From Epinephelus fuscoguttatus (taxonomy: Eukaryota > Chordata > Actinopteri > Perciformes > Serranidae), in contig NC_064766.1 in the NCBI RefSeq assembly GCF_011397635.1, positions 42,967,600 to 43,031,599 of the forward strand: DNA of 64,000 nucleotides, in the 5' to 3' direction. This document shows, piece after piece, positions 1-9,433 of the stretch. The first letter of the stretch is position 1; every line of letters begins with the position of its first letter. A model generated the notes under the pieces. The model saw only the letters and a list, made by a program, of their open reading frames with translations, was not told the DNA's origin and ran no database searches. A program made the position numbers and the translations under genes.

Positions 1-547
1 CTCATCTCAGGGTTAACATACTCAGAGTTTCCCTCATCTCAGGGTTAACACGCTCAGAGTTTCCCTCATCTCAGGGTTAACACACTCAGAGTGTCCCTCA
101 TCTCAGGGTTAACATACTCAGAGTGTCCCTCATCTCAGGGTTAACTTACTCAGAGTGTCCCTCATCTCAGGGTTAACATACTCAGACTGTCCCTCATCTC
201 AGGGTTAACACGCTCAGAGTTTCCCTCATCTCAGGGTTAACACACTCAGAGTGTCCCTCATCTCAGGGTTAACACACTCAGAGTGTCCCTCATCTCAGGG
301 TTAACACACTCAGAGTTTCCCTCATCTCAGGGTTAACACACTCAGAGTTTCCCTCATCTCAGGGTTAACTTACTCACAGTGTCCCTCATCTCAGGGTTAA
401 CTTACTCAGAGTGTCCCTCATCTCAGGGTTAACACACTCAGAGTTTCCCTCATCTCAGGGTTAACTTACTCAGAGTTTCCCTCATCTCAGGGTTAACTTA
501 CTCAGAGTTTCCCTCATCTCAGGGTTAACACGCTCAGAGTTTCCCTC
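1..547. repeat. 32-bp minisatellite, about 17 copies
   Basis: Tandem units of 32 bp, each with the core CTCATCTCAGGGTTAAC followed by a variable CACTCAGAGT part. Variation is mainly at one or two positions (CACA, CATA, CACG or TTAC; GTTT or GTGT). The array runs off the left edge, so its full size is unknown. It ends in a truncated unit near 547. It lies where the intron or 3' part of the minus-strand MPLKIP-like gene would be expected. Confidence 0.95.
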
Positions 548-780
548 AGGATTAGTTGTTCATAATCTGTTTGTAAACTGCTTCAATAAAAATAAACAAA
601 TCACAAATTTAAACAAATTTGTTTCCTGTTTGTTTCAGTCTGAGATTAAAAACAAAGCTTTTGTTTTGATGTTGATGTTTTTCTTTGTTGATTTCTTTTG
701 TTTACAACAACAACCACCACACACACACACACACAGACACACACAGTAACTTTAGTGTAACCAAAATAACGTGCTGCGGT
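548..780. other. AT-rich spacer with short (CA)n
   Basis: No gene is seen. The stretch is A/T-rich, with a short (CA)n tract at about 717-745. It lies between the 32-bp array and MPLKIP-like exon 1 and would be intronic for that gene. Confidence 0.5.
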
Positions 781-859
781 TCACACGCACGCGGAGGGCC
801 AGTGTGTTCTGAGCTTTAAGTCAAACACGTGACCGGGCCTGGGCAGCAGGCGAGTTTAC

Positions 860-1183
860 CTGGGAGCTGTGAGCTGAGCCGGGACTGAAGGAAGGAGGTC
901 TCCGGAAACCGCTCCCTCTGTGCCGGGACTGTCCGAATCCTCGGGACCCGCTGCCGAACCCGGCCGGAGAACCATCCCTGTACCCCCGGTTAGATCCAGG
1001 GGAGTAGACTGGAGAGCCCGGGGAGAAGGCGGGGCAGCCGCGGGGAGATCCTCCGCGGTGACCGGAGCCTCCGTATGGGGAGCGAGCCCCGGGAAAACTC
1101 CAGCAGGAGGCCGGGGAAGGAAACCTTCCAGCCGGCCGCGGAGCTCCGGGACTCCGCTGAGGATTTACCGGTGCTCTGTACAT
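860..1183 (-). CDS. mplkip: MPLKIP-like (TTDN1) exon 1
   Basis: The ATG (complement of 1181-1183) opens a frame of exactly 108 codons that ends at a GT splice donor (complement of 858-859; CCCAG|GTAAAC). The peptide starts MYRAPVNPQRSPG and is very rich in Gly, Ser, Pro and Arg, with many SP dipeptides (RSPYGG, RGGSP, SPGSNRGYRDGSP). This is the composition of the disordered N-terminal half of MPLKIP, a nuclear protein that interacts with PLK1 and is mutated in human non-photosensitive trichothiodystrophy. Human MPLKIP also has a low-complexity exon 1, with the conserved C-terminal part in exon 2. That second exon is not visible here and should lie beyond the left edge. The surrounding DNA is GC- and CpG-rich. 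Human MPLKIP lies in 7p14 with INHBA and AMPH, which supports the call. The low-complexity sequence alone would not prove it. Confidence 0.65.
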
Positions 1184-1270
1184 TAGAGACAGTGAGAAGG
1201 TACGGAGACAGAGGTAGGCTACAGAACAAAACACGGTGAACTAACCGGAACCGGAAATGGAGGCCGATGT
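1184..1270 (-). promoter_or_regulatory. CpG-rich promoter of MPLKIP-like gene with tandem ETS motifs
   Basis: This is GC-rich DNA just upstream of the MPLKIP-like ATG. It holds two adjacent CCGGAA motifs (CCGGAACCGGAAATGG, about 1244-1260), which match the ETS/GABP core common in housekeeping CpG-island promoters. No TATA box is seen. In human the MPLKIP promoter is shared head-to-head with SUGCT; no convincing sugct first exon was found on the plus strand here. Confidence 0.45.
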
Positions 1271-1895
1271 ACTTTCGATAGGACAGCCTATAGCACCGCC
1301 CATCGGCGACCAGGGTCATCACTGCAGAGAAAATTAAAAAAAAACCCAAAACAAAACAAAACAAAAACACTAGAATGAATTTAAATAAAATGTAACAAAA
1401 TTAAACTTAACAAAATTTAATGAAATAAAATAAAATAAAGTAAAATGAAACAAAAACAAAAGTGTGTTGGGTCACAGTTTATCTGTAATGAATCAGTTTC
1501 TCCTGAAGGAGGCGCTGCTGCTTCAGATGGAAAACTGAATCACCTCAGTGTTGACATAGACGTATATACATAGACGCCGCATTGACTGCCGCTGCCTATT
1601 GGAGCCGACGTCCTCGTCGGCCGCCATCTTGGATGGGTCTCGCTTCGCCTCCACAGTGCATTCACTTCTATTGAAGAAGGATCTGTATGCACAAGTAAAA
1701 TACAATAACTCTCTGAATTTTCAACTGATTTTCACGCGGTTTGGTTTGTTACAAATGGCACACATGTAGTTATGATACAGGATGCTTTCGTGCATTAAAA
1801 ATACGGGATTTCATGCTTTAATACTTCCTGCAGATAGCAACAGCATGTTATTTAGGTCACAACACAGTGCTTTTATTCACCTCAACCCCAGAGTG
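1271..1895. other. Intergenic spacer with possible interspersed repeat (YY1-like motif)
   Basis: No gene is supported. A-rich sequence (1320-1450) is followed by a segment at 1549-1690 that contains GCCGCCATCTTGG, a match to the YY1 binding consensus. The words TATTGGAGCCGAC and GGCCGCC in this segment also occur together near 58165-58210, so it may be a dispersed repeat rather than a unique regulatory site. Confidence 0.3.
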
Positions 1896-1898
1896 GGA

Positions 1899-1930
<32 letters not shown>

Positions 1931-1957
1931 CAAATAAACTTGCCTTGCCTTGCCTTG
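1896..1957. repeat. (TA)n plus short L2 3'-end fragment
   Basis: A (TA)n tract at about 1896-1930 is followed by CAAATAAACTTGCCTTGCC. Reverse-complemented, this matches the 3' terminus of the L2 element at 35253 (GGCAAGGCAAGTTTATTTG). It is a roughly 30-bp remnant of an L2 end. Confidence 0.5.
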
Positions 1958-2410
1958 CACACCTTTGTGCACATATTCACTTTTCCACCAGCTGTGCTGC
2001 AAATATCCCCTGCTGCTCATCCTTCTGTATCTTTTTTCAAATTATCTTGACCACAGTCCCATTTTCATAGTTATAATACCAATACCAAAATTAATTTCAG
2101 TGTTTATGTAAATACTAAAAATGTTTTTTACTACTTTTGAGGGATCACAGCAGTCAGTGTAATAAGCATAACTTTACTTTGCCGGCGAACCCCTCTGATT
2201 GGTCAGATGCCGAGTGTTGTCAATCGTTGCAGCGACGCATACGCGGTCAGATTGCAGGTTGCTTCTCTCCTTCCTCTAACTGATTCTATGCAAGCCTCAC
2301 GATGGCGCATATGTGCAACCATTGTGCATATGTGCAAATGCGTCCCCTCGCGCAGAATGTGACCCCCATGAAAGATGAGGCACTACGCACAGCGCGTGTT
2401 CTGCGTTTAG
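1958..2410. other. Spacer, nothing recognised
   Basis: Mixed sequence without a supportable gene or RNA. Short open frames here have no domain, start context or splice support. Confidence 0.4.
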
Positions 2411-2591
2411 GGAGAGGTGGCCCAGTCTTGGTTTGATCCTAGGAGGGAGCCCTTCTGTGTGGAGTTTATATGTTCTCCCTGTGTCAGCGTGGGTTTCCTC
2501 CAGGTGCTCCGACATGTTCTCCCCGTGTCAGCGTGGGTTTCCTCCAGGTGCTCCAGCGTCCTCCCACAGTCCAAAGACATGCAGGTTAATT

Positions 2592-3503
2592 TACCCTTCT
2601 CTAAGGTCCACCCCCCTTAGTTACTGTTGGTAAATCCTACAAACTTTCGGTTTCAGAGCTAGACTGTCATGGCGCTCCCACTGTCGCTAACTGCACTCCC
2701 TGGAGAAATACCTCAAATTTTTGGAAAAACAAAAAAGTGATTTCAGAAAGAAGGATCTACAATATGCATTTGAAGGATATTTTCAGGATTTCAGACTGAC
2801 ACAGCAATGAAATCAAGGTTACAAAATAACGATTGAAGCTAAAGCCTACAGATCAAAGAGTAAAAGTGAACCACCATATCACTGCTGATCGCCACAGAAG
2901 ACAATGAATATAAAGGGAAACTTTGCTGATATTGAACCAGCTGTGTGGCATCGTGTGTGCAGATGAACAGTGTTTATCTTCACCCCCGTGCCGCTCCCAG
3001 CACCCAGACTGGCAGCTGGACTGTCGGGGGCTGCGGAAGAAGTCAAACGACGTTCATCTGCGCACACTGTGATGACACACAGCTGGTTCAATATCAGCAA
3101 CATGTCCCTGTTTCCCTTCACTGGCTCCTGTACAGTGGGGTCAGGTTTTTTTTTCACTTTTATAATCATTAAATAGCAAAAGCAGCATGTGAATACATTC
3201 AGTAGGCTATATCTCCAGTAGCTCTCTAGCTAACCCTACACTTTTCAGGGTTTGATTTTGGTTTTGGAACAGGGAGGAAATGTATATCTTTTTCCAACCC
3301 CTCCAGGTCATGAGTGTCATTAATACACGTCATGCCCCAGACACAACATTTAGCTCCAAATCCATAAAACCTGCCTGAAAATGAAGGAAATCTGAAACGA
3401 CTGCATTAGAGTCAATGGAGCACAGCTGTGTTGTTGTCGGACTCTGGTCTGAGCCGGCCTCATGCTATGTTATGATTGGACAGTCTGTGTCTGGGGGTGG
3501 GAC
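2592..3503. mobile_element. 912-bp unclassified insertion in SINE copy 1
   Basis: The SINE word GGTTAATTGGTGACTC is interrupted after AATT (2588-2591) and resumes with AATT (3504-3507), giving a 4-bp target duplication. The inserted DNA begins TACCCTTCTC and ends GGGGGTGGGAC. A weak inverted match exists between GTCCACCCCCC near the left end and GTCCCACCCCC read from the right end. No transposase is visible. The class is unknown. Confidence 0.6.
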
Positions 3504-3671
3504 AATTGGTGACTCTAAATTGTCTGTGGGTGTGAATGTGAGTGTGAATGGTTGTCTGTCTCTATAGCCCTTTTTAAACAGGAATTGTGCAAATTTGCAG
3601 GAAAGCCCAATCAGTCTTTTTTCAGCATTGGCAGTATAAAAACAAAATCGGGGAGTGCAGCAAAATGCCGC

Positions 3672-3923
3672 CTACCTACTTTTGTTTATACAGAATGTGC
3701 CTTTTTCGGGGCAATGGGGGGCGTGAGCAAGTAACAAAACGTGTAGCTCAGCGTGTGACGTAAACAGTGACGTGGGAGGGAAGCCGCGGCTGGTTAGTCC
3801 TTCGGCGATTCTCTCGTAAGTCGGCCCGTCCTTCACCGTCCCCGTCATCTGATGGTTAATGGCCTCTTCGTTTGCGAGGACAAGGAGGGCGCACAATTCC
3901 TTGTCTCCCCAGTTGCTCCCCAC
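3672..3923 (-). pseudogene. Myb/SANT-like domain fragment of a Harbinger-type element
   Basis: The frame of 83 residues contains a Trp-rich helix pattern (NWGDKELCALLVLANEEA, QMTGTVKDGPTYERIAEGL) like the Myb/SANT-like proteins encoded by PIF/Harbinger elements. The domain is cut off after the second predicted helix (LTSRGFPPT), and the remaining sequence is unrelated to it. It is probably a relic carried by a non-autonomous element rather than a functional gene. Confidence 0.45.
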
Positions 3924-4045
3924 AAGTCTTCAACAGCTCCTCCCACAAGCCTTCAACAGCTCCTCCCACAAGTCTTCAACAGCTCCTCCCACAAGCCTTC
4001 AACAGCTCCTCCCACAAGCCTTCAACAGCCCCTCCCGTGGCGGAA
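3920..4045. repeat. 23-bp minisatellite inside the Harbinger-like element
   Basis: About five to six tandem units of 23 bp with the core CTTCAACAGCTCCTCCCAC. They lie inside the inserted element, so the expansion may have been carried with it. Confidence 0.85.
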
Positions 4046-4421
4046 GGCTGCCTCGTTCTTTTTAAACTAAAAGGGTTCCACCAATATGTCTACCCTACGA
4101 AGCGGAAAATTGGGCACCTTGGATCAACTCACCAATCCAGCTCTATGTGTCTAAACGCTCGCAGCTTGCCGACAAAACGGCCCAACATTCGTGGAAAATC
4201 TTGCAGTGTAAAATGGGCTTATGTGTCAGTCCTGTGATAGTCTGGTGACCTGTCCAGGGTGAACTCTGCCTCTCATTCAATGTCAGCTGGGATAGGCTCC
4301 AGCCCCCTGTGACCTCAACAGGATAAGTGGTTACGAAATGGATGGATGGATAATAATAATAATAATAATAATAACAATGCTGTTAGTTTTTTATTTTTTT
4401 TATTTATTGAAATGAACTGCC

Positions 4422-4789
4422 GGGTGGCACGGTGGTGTGGTGGTTAGCACTCTCGCCTCACAGCAAAAGGGTTGCCGGTTCGATCCCGGGTGTGGGAGCC
4501 CTTCTGTGTGGAGTTTGCATGTTCTCCCCGTGTCAGCGTGGGTTTCCTCCAGGTGCTCCAGCTTCCTCCCACAGTCCAAAGACATGCAGGTTAATTGGTG
4601 ACTCTAAATTGTCCGTAGGTGTGAATGTGAGTGTGAATGGTTGTCTGTCTCTATGTGTCAGCCCTGTGATAGTCTGGTGACCTGTCCAGGGTGAACCCTG
4701 ACTCTCACCCAGTGTCAGCTGGGATAGGCTCCACCCCCCTGTGACCCTCAAGAGGATGAAGCGGTTAGAAGATGAATGAATGAATGAAT
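4422..4789 (+). mobile_element. Intact tRNA-derived SINE (copy 2)
   Basis: The element is flanked by a perfect 13-bp target duplication GAAATGAACTGCC (4409-4421 and 4790-4802). Its head contains a pol III-type A-box region (TGGTTAGCACTC) and a B box (GGTTCGATCCC), the sign of a tRNA-derived SINE. The long body is followed by a (GAAT)n-like tail at about 4770-4789. The 44-bp module found two or three times in the other copies is present once here. Confidence 0.9.
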
Positions 4790-4802
4790 GAAATGAACTG
4801 CC

Positions 4803-5816
4803 CTTTGGGTCTAATGAAGTATTTTGAATCTGATCAGAAATTGATCACAGCAATTGATCAAATGTGTTGATAAAATTCATCATTAAGAAAATGAGAAACA
4901 GAATCTGACAGACTGATTCATTTCAGTCAAAGAGTCATGAACCAGACTCTGTGGTGTATTCCTCCAACCCAAGATAAATAAACTTAGAGCAGCATCTTCT
5001 TCAGGAATGTCAAAGCTCTCAGTGCTGACCTTCTAGCTGCCCTCATCATCATCATCATGATTTGCCTGTCAACATATACAGTATGTCGTTTATTTCCTCT
5101 ATCGGACTCTTTATTTATTTTTTTCAAGAAAACTAAATAAATATAAAACAATAAACAACATATAGCAGATAAGCAGATAAATAAATAAATAACATCAATA
5201 GTTTTAATGAAATGAAATATTCATATCAACATGTGATGTCATATGTTGGCGGTTTGTGTTTTCAGGTGAAGCGCCACCTCTCTGCAGCTGACTAAAGGAA
5301 CATTCTCCTGAATGTAAAAACACTGACAGTATTAAATGAGGCTGCTCCTCTCCTACTCATCCTCCTCCTCCTCCTACTGATGAAGATGAGTCATCATTGT
5401 CATGTGGGCGTCTGAGGTGAGAAACTCAAACTGAGGTGAGAAAAACGATGTGACCATCTGAATGAAAACACTCTGATGTGAGCGCAGAGTCCATGAATGA
5501 ACGTCCCTGCTCTCATTATGTTTGAGTCAGAGCTTAAACCTGATTGGCTGGCAACCTGCCCAGGTGTGTCCTGCCCCTCCCCTAGTGCATGCTGGGATAA
5601 ACACCAGTTATCAGTGTGTCCAGAACACCATGTATTATTTAGATGACAGAGTGGGCATGTCGACGAGCATCATGTGATCACTGTGAAACTGTGACATCAT
5701 CATAAACAATCAGCTGATATATTTAAAACAACTTCATGTTTCTGTTCATTGTTCCTGTTTCCATCACTGATGTCAGAGCTCTGTGCCACTGTGTCATCTT
5801 CCTCTTCTTTCTGTAA
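4803..5816. other. Spacer with old SINE-tail relic
   Basis: No gene is supported. A diverged piece at about 5545-5610 (CTGCCCAGGTGTGTCCTGCC, then GCATGCTGGGATAAACACC) resembles the SINE tail region (CTGTCCAGGGTGAACCC, GCTGGGATAGGCTCC). The rest is A/T-rich with short TCA and TAAA runs. Confidence 0.4.
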
Positions 5817-5869
5817 ATGTCTGTGAGACGTCAGCCGCTGGGGACAGAGTGTGGACACATTGAGAACCC

Positions 5870-6840
5870 AGTGAGGCCAGAGTGGGGACAGAGTGGGGAC
5901 AGATCAGGGACAGAGTGGGGCCAGACTGGGGATAGAGTGGGGCCAGAGTGGGGGCGGATCGGGGACAGATTGAAGACAGAGTGGGGACAGATCAGGGACA
6001 GAGTGGGGCCAGAGTGGGGCCAGACTGGGGATAGAGTGGGGCCAGAGTGGGGACAGATTGAGGACAGAGTGGGGACAGAGTGAGGCCAGATCGGGGACAG
6101 AGTGGGGACAGAGTGGGGCCAGATCAGGGACAGATCGGAAACAGAGTGGGGCCAGATCGGGGACAGAGTGGGGCAGGGTGGGGACAGATCAGGGACAGAG
6201 TGGGGGCAGATCGGGGACAGAGTGGGGCCAGATCAGGGACAGAGTGGGGGCAGAGTGGGGCCAGATCAGGGACAGATCGGAAACAGAGTGGGGCCAGATC
6301 GGGGACAGAGTGGGGCAGGGTGGGGACAGATCGGGGACAGAGTGGGAACAGATCGGGGATAGAGTGGGGACAAAATGGGGACAGATCGAGGACAGATGGG
6401 TGACAGAGTGGGGACAGATCAGGGACTGAGTGGGGACAGAGTGGGGACAGATAAGGAATAGAGTGGGGACAGATTGGGAATAGAGTGGGGACAGAGGGGG
6501 GACAGATTGGGAATAGAGTGGGAACAGAGTGGGGCCAGATCGAGGACAGAGTGGGGACAGAGTGGGGACAGATTGGGGACCGAGTGGGGACAGATCGGGG
6601 ACAGATCTGGAACAGATCGGGGACAGATTGGGGAGAGTGGGAACAGATCAGGGACAGATCGGGGAGAGTGGGAACAGATCGGGGACAGATCTGGAACAGA
6701 TTGGGGACAGATCAGGGAGAGTGGGAACAGATCGGGGACAGATCAGGGAGAGTGGGAACAGATCGGGGACAGATCGGGGAGAGTGGGAACAGATCGGGGA
6801 CAGATCGGGGACCGAGTGGGGAGAGAGGGGGGACAGAGTG
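5870..6840. repeat. 11/22-bp GGGG minisatellite
   Basis: Units of 11 bp alternate mainly between GAGTGGGGACA and GATCGGGGACA, so a G4 run recurs every 11 bases over about 1 kb. The last third changes to a longer pattern with GGGAGAGTGGGAACAG. All three plus-strand frames stay open for long stretches because of the unit composition. No coding evidence exists. Confidence 0.95.
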
Positions 6841-7633
6841 TCTCTGCAGAGGACGTACTGTCCAGTCTGGAAGTGTTAAAGACACTGATGAGTGGGCTGG
6901 TGTCCTGACGACTGAACCCTGGGCTGATTTAGCAGCAGCAGCAGAGTGGGTGGAGAGTCTTTGAATAGCAGCAGTGAGTCTGTGCTCAGTGATGGAGTAG
7001 CAGTTTGTGGTGGAGGTGGTGTCGAGGTTATCAGGCCTTCCCTCAGCGAACAGCACTGACGTGTCCCGCAGCCGGCCCACACACAAAAAATAGATCCTTG
7101 GATTTGACTCACATGACGATCCTCCACCTCTCGTCACGTTTCTCTGGACGTCTTCCCTCCTCGCAGTCCGTCTGCACGTTCTTCACACATCACTGCCCCC
7201 GTCAGACCCATTTGTCAGCTTCACACAGAGAAACGGCTCACCTGTAATAATAGCCTCGTCCTCACAGTGATGTCACACAGAAGAAAGGCTTCCAATTGGT
7301 TCTCTGTGAAGGACAGATTTACAGTCCTCACAGGTAAAGACAGAGATGACACCGGGGGGGGGGGGGGGGGTAGTGGTTTATAAAAAAAAAAAACTTAAAT
7401 ATAGGCAAATAATCAATTCTGTCAAATATTTTACTGATGTTTTGTTTACTAATAATATTCATGTTTGAATCAGTCGTTCAAGACTGGAAAAGACAACGAC
7501 CGTCAGGACAGCAGAAAGAATCCAGGATGTCTCCACCTCCAGGGTCCCCAACAGGAAACAGGAAACACCACTGCAGACCATCACACCACCTGTTCCAACA
7601 GGCACAACAACAACACACACACACACACACATG
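6841..7633. other. Spacer with poly-G tract
   Basis: No gene is supported. A G homopolymer of about 17-18 bases lies at 7353-7370, followed by poly-A (7381-7394). A (CA)n tract lies at about 7614-7630. Confidence 0.5.
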
Positions 7634-7815
7634 CACATTCTGTGGTCTATTAATTACCTGAAGTTGGATTTAAAAACAGGAGGTGAATAAATCACTGAAT
7701 GATTTCGCAGTGATGTTTTCAGGCTGAAAGGTTCATAAAGACAACATCACGACAGCCGAGTTGCAACCAGTCAGTGTCTAGATCTGTGTTGTTCAGTTAA
7801 TAATAAGTGTGTATG
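7634..7815 (+). repeat. Left copy of direct repeat flanking the 27/24-bp arrays
   Basis: From CACATTCTGTGG to CAGTTAATAATAAGTGTG this segment matches 18941-19122 in the same orientation. The offset is 11,307 at both ends, so there is no net insertion or deletion. By eye there are about ten mismatches. Both copies are bordered by (CA)n/(TG)n tracts. Confidence 0.85.
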
Positions 7816-7835
7816 TATATGTGTAACACACACAT

Positions 7836-7893
<58 letters not shown>

Positions 7894-7900
7894 CTGTTCT
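7816..7900. repeat. (TA)n and (TG)n microsatellite
   Basis: Alternating purine-pyrimidine DNA: ACACACATATACATACATAT, then (TA)n, then (TG)n to about 7892. Confidence 0.9.
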
Positions 7901-7980
7901 CAGCTGTTGTTCTGGACAGTGAGCGCAGATGTTGGACCTGAATCTGCTGGAGCCACTCTCCCAGTCTGGGGGTCACAACC

Positions 7981-9433
7981 CTCAGTGCAAGACTTAGTGT
8001 ACAGTCTCAGGGTGCTGGACTTGGTGTACAGTCTCAGGTGCTGGACTTAGTGTACAGTCTCAGGGTGCTGGACTTGGTGTACAGTCTCAGGTGCTGGACT
8101 TAGTGTACAGTCTCAGGGTGCTGGACTTAGTGTACAGTCTCAGGGTGCCGGACTTAGTGTACAGTCTCAGGGTGCTGGACTTAGTGTACAGTCTCAGGGT
8201 GCCGGACTTAGTGTACAGTCTCAGGGTGTTGGACTTAGTGTACAGTCTCAGGGTGCTGGACTTAGTGTACAGTCTCAGGGTGCTGGACTTAGTGTACAGT
8301 CTCAGGGTGTTGGACTTAGTGTACAGTCTCAGGGTGCTAGACTTAGTGTACAGTTTCAGGGTGCAAGACTTAGTGTACAGTCTCAGGGTGCTGGACTTAG
8401 TGTACAGTCTCAGGGTGCTGGACTTAGTGTACAGTCTCAGGGTGCAAGACTTAGTGTACAGTCTCAGGGTGCAAGACTTAATGTACAGTCTCAGGGTGCT
8501 GGACTTAGTGTACAGTTTCAGGGTGACGGACTTAGTGTACAATCTCAGGGTGCTGGACTTAGTGTACAGTCTCAGGGTGTTGGACTGAGTGTACAGTCTC
8601 AGGGTGCAAGACTTCGTGTATGGTGTCAGGGTGCTGGACTGAGTGTACAGTCTCAGGGTGCAAGACTTAGTGTACAGTCTCAGGGTGCTGGACTTAGTGT
8701 ACAGTCTCAGGGTGCTGGACTTAGTGTACAGTCTCAGGGTGCCAGACTTAGTGTACAGTCTCAGGGTGTTGGACTTAGTGTACAGTCTCAGGGTGCTGGA
8801 CTTAGTGTACAGTCTCAGGGTGCAAGACTTAGTGTACAGTCTCAGGGTGCTGGACTTAGTGTACAGTCTCAGGGTGCTGGACTTAGTGTACAGTCTCAGG
8901 GTGCAAGACTTAGTGTACAGTCTCAGGGTGCAAGACTTAATGTACAGTCTCAGGGCGCTGGACTTAGTGTACAGTTTCAGGGTGACGGACTTAGTGTACA
9001 GTCTCAGGGTGCTGGACTTAGTGTACAGTCTCAGGGTGTTGGACTGAGTGTACAGTCTCAGGGTGCAAGACTTCGTGTATGGTGTCAGGGTGCTGGACTG
9101 AGTGTACAGTCTCAGGGTGCAAGACTTAGTGTACAGTCTCAGGGTGCTGGACTTAGTGTACAGTCTCAGGGTGCAAGACTTAGTGTACAGTCTCAGGGTG
9201 CTGGACTTAGTGTACAGTCTCAGGGTGCAAGACTTAGTGTAAAGTCTCAGGGTGCAAGACTTAGTGTACAGTCTCAGGGTGCTGGACTTAGTGTACAGTC
9301 TCAGGGTGCTGGACTTAGTGTACAGTCTCAGGGTGCAAGACTTAGTGTACAGTCTCAGGGTGCAAGACTTAGTGTACAGTCTCAGGGTGCTGGACTTAGT
9401 GTACAGGCTCAGGGTGCTGGACTTAGTGTACAG
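7981..9433. repeat. 27-bp minisatellite, about 54 copies
   Basis: Units of 27 bp with the core CTTAGTGTACAGTCTCAGGG and a variable 3' part (TGCTGGA, TGCAAGA, TGCCGGA, TGTTGGA). The first units are irregular and slightly shorter. A block of 17 units (459 bp) is duplicated: the rare variants GGGTGACGGA (8521 and 8980) and ACTTCGTGTATGG (8611 and 9070) recur at exactly 459 bp. Long open frames here follow from the unit being nine codons without stops. Confidence 0.97.

Larger units (their letters stand above)
3566..4219. mobile_element. Harbinger-like non-autonomous DNA element
   Basis: It interrupts the same SINE, with the 3-bp duplication TAT on each side (3563-3565 and 4220-4222). Its ends are short inverted repeats, AGCCCTTTTTA on the left and AGCCCATTTTA read from the right. 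On the minus strand an open frame at 3672-3923 encodes NWGDKELCALLVLANEEAIN and then GTVKDGPTYERIAEGL. These resemble the Myb/SANT-like DNA-binding domain that accompanies PIF/Harbinger transposases. A 3-bp duplication is also typical of that superfamily. No transposase is present. Confidence 0.6.
2411..4350 (+). mobile_element. SINE copy 1, split into three pieces by two insertions
   Basis: Three pieces of one teleost SINE lie in order: 2411-2591, 3504-3565 and 4220-4350. Laid end to end they follow the intact copy at 4422-4789. The tRNA-like head is degraded (a GGTTTGATCC B-box remnant at about 2432). The body holds the usual GTGTCAGCGTGGG and AATTGGTGACTCTAAATTG words. The element ends in (ATA)n at about 4351-4376. 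A 44-bp module beginning TGTTCTCC is present twice (2471 and 2515). Confidence 0.85.

Noticed and set aside
920..1186. 88-codon plus-strand frame opposite the MPLKIP-like exon
   Set aside because: It is the antisense shadow of a GC-rich exon, and the minus frame has a proper start, donor and family-like composition.
4432..4500. tRNA gene (A and B boxes present)
   Set aside because: It is the head of a SINE with a target duplication and a long non-tRNA body, so it is a retrotransposon promoter rather than a tRNA gene.
5817..6964. Arg/Gly/Trp-rich frames resembling RGG-type proteins
   Set aside because: They derive from the 11-bp GGGG repeat, appear in all three plus frames and lack splice or start support.
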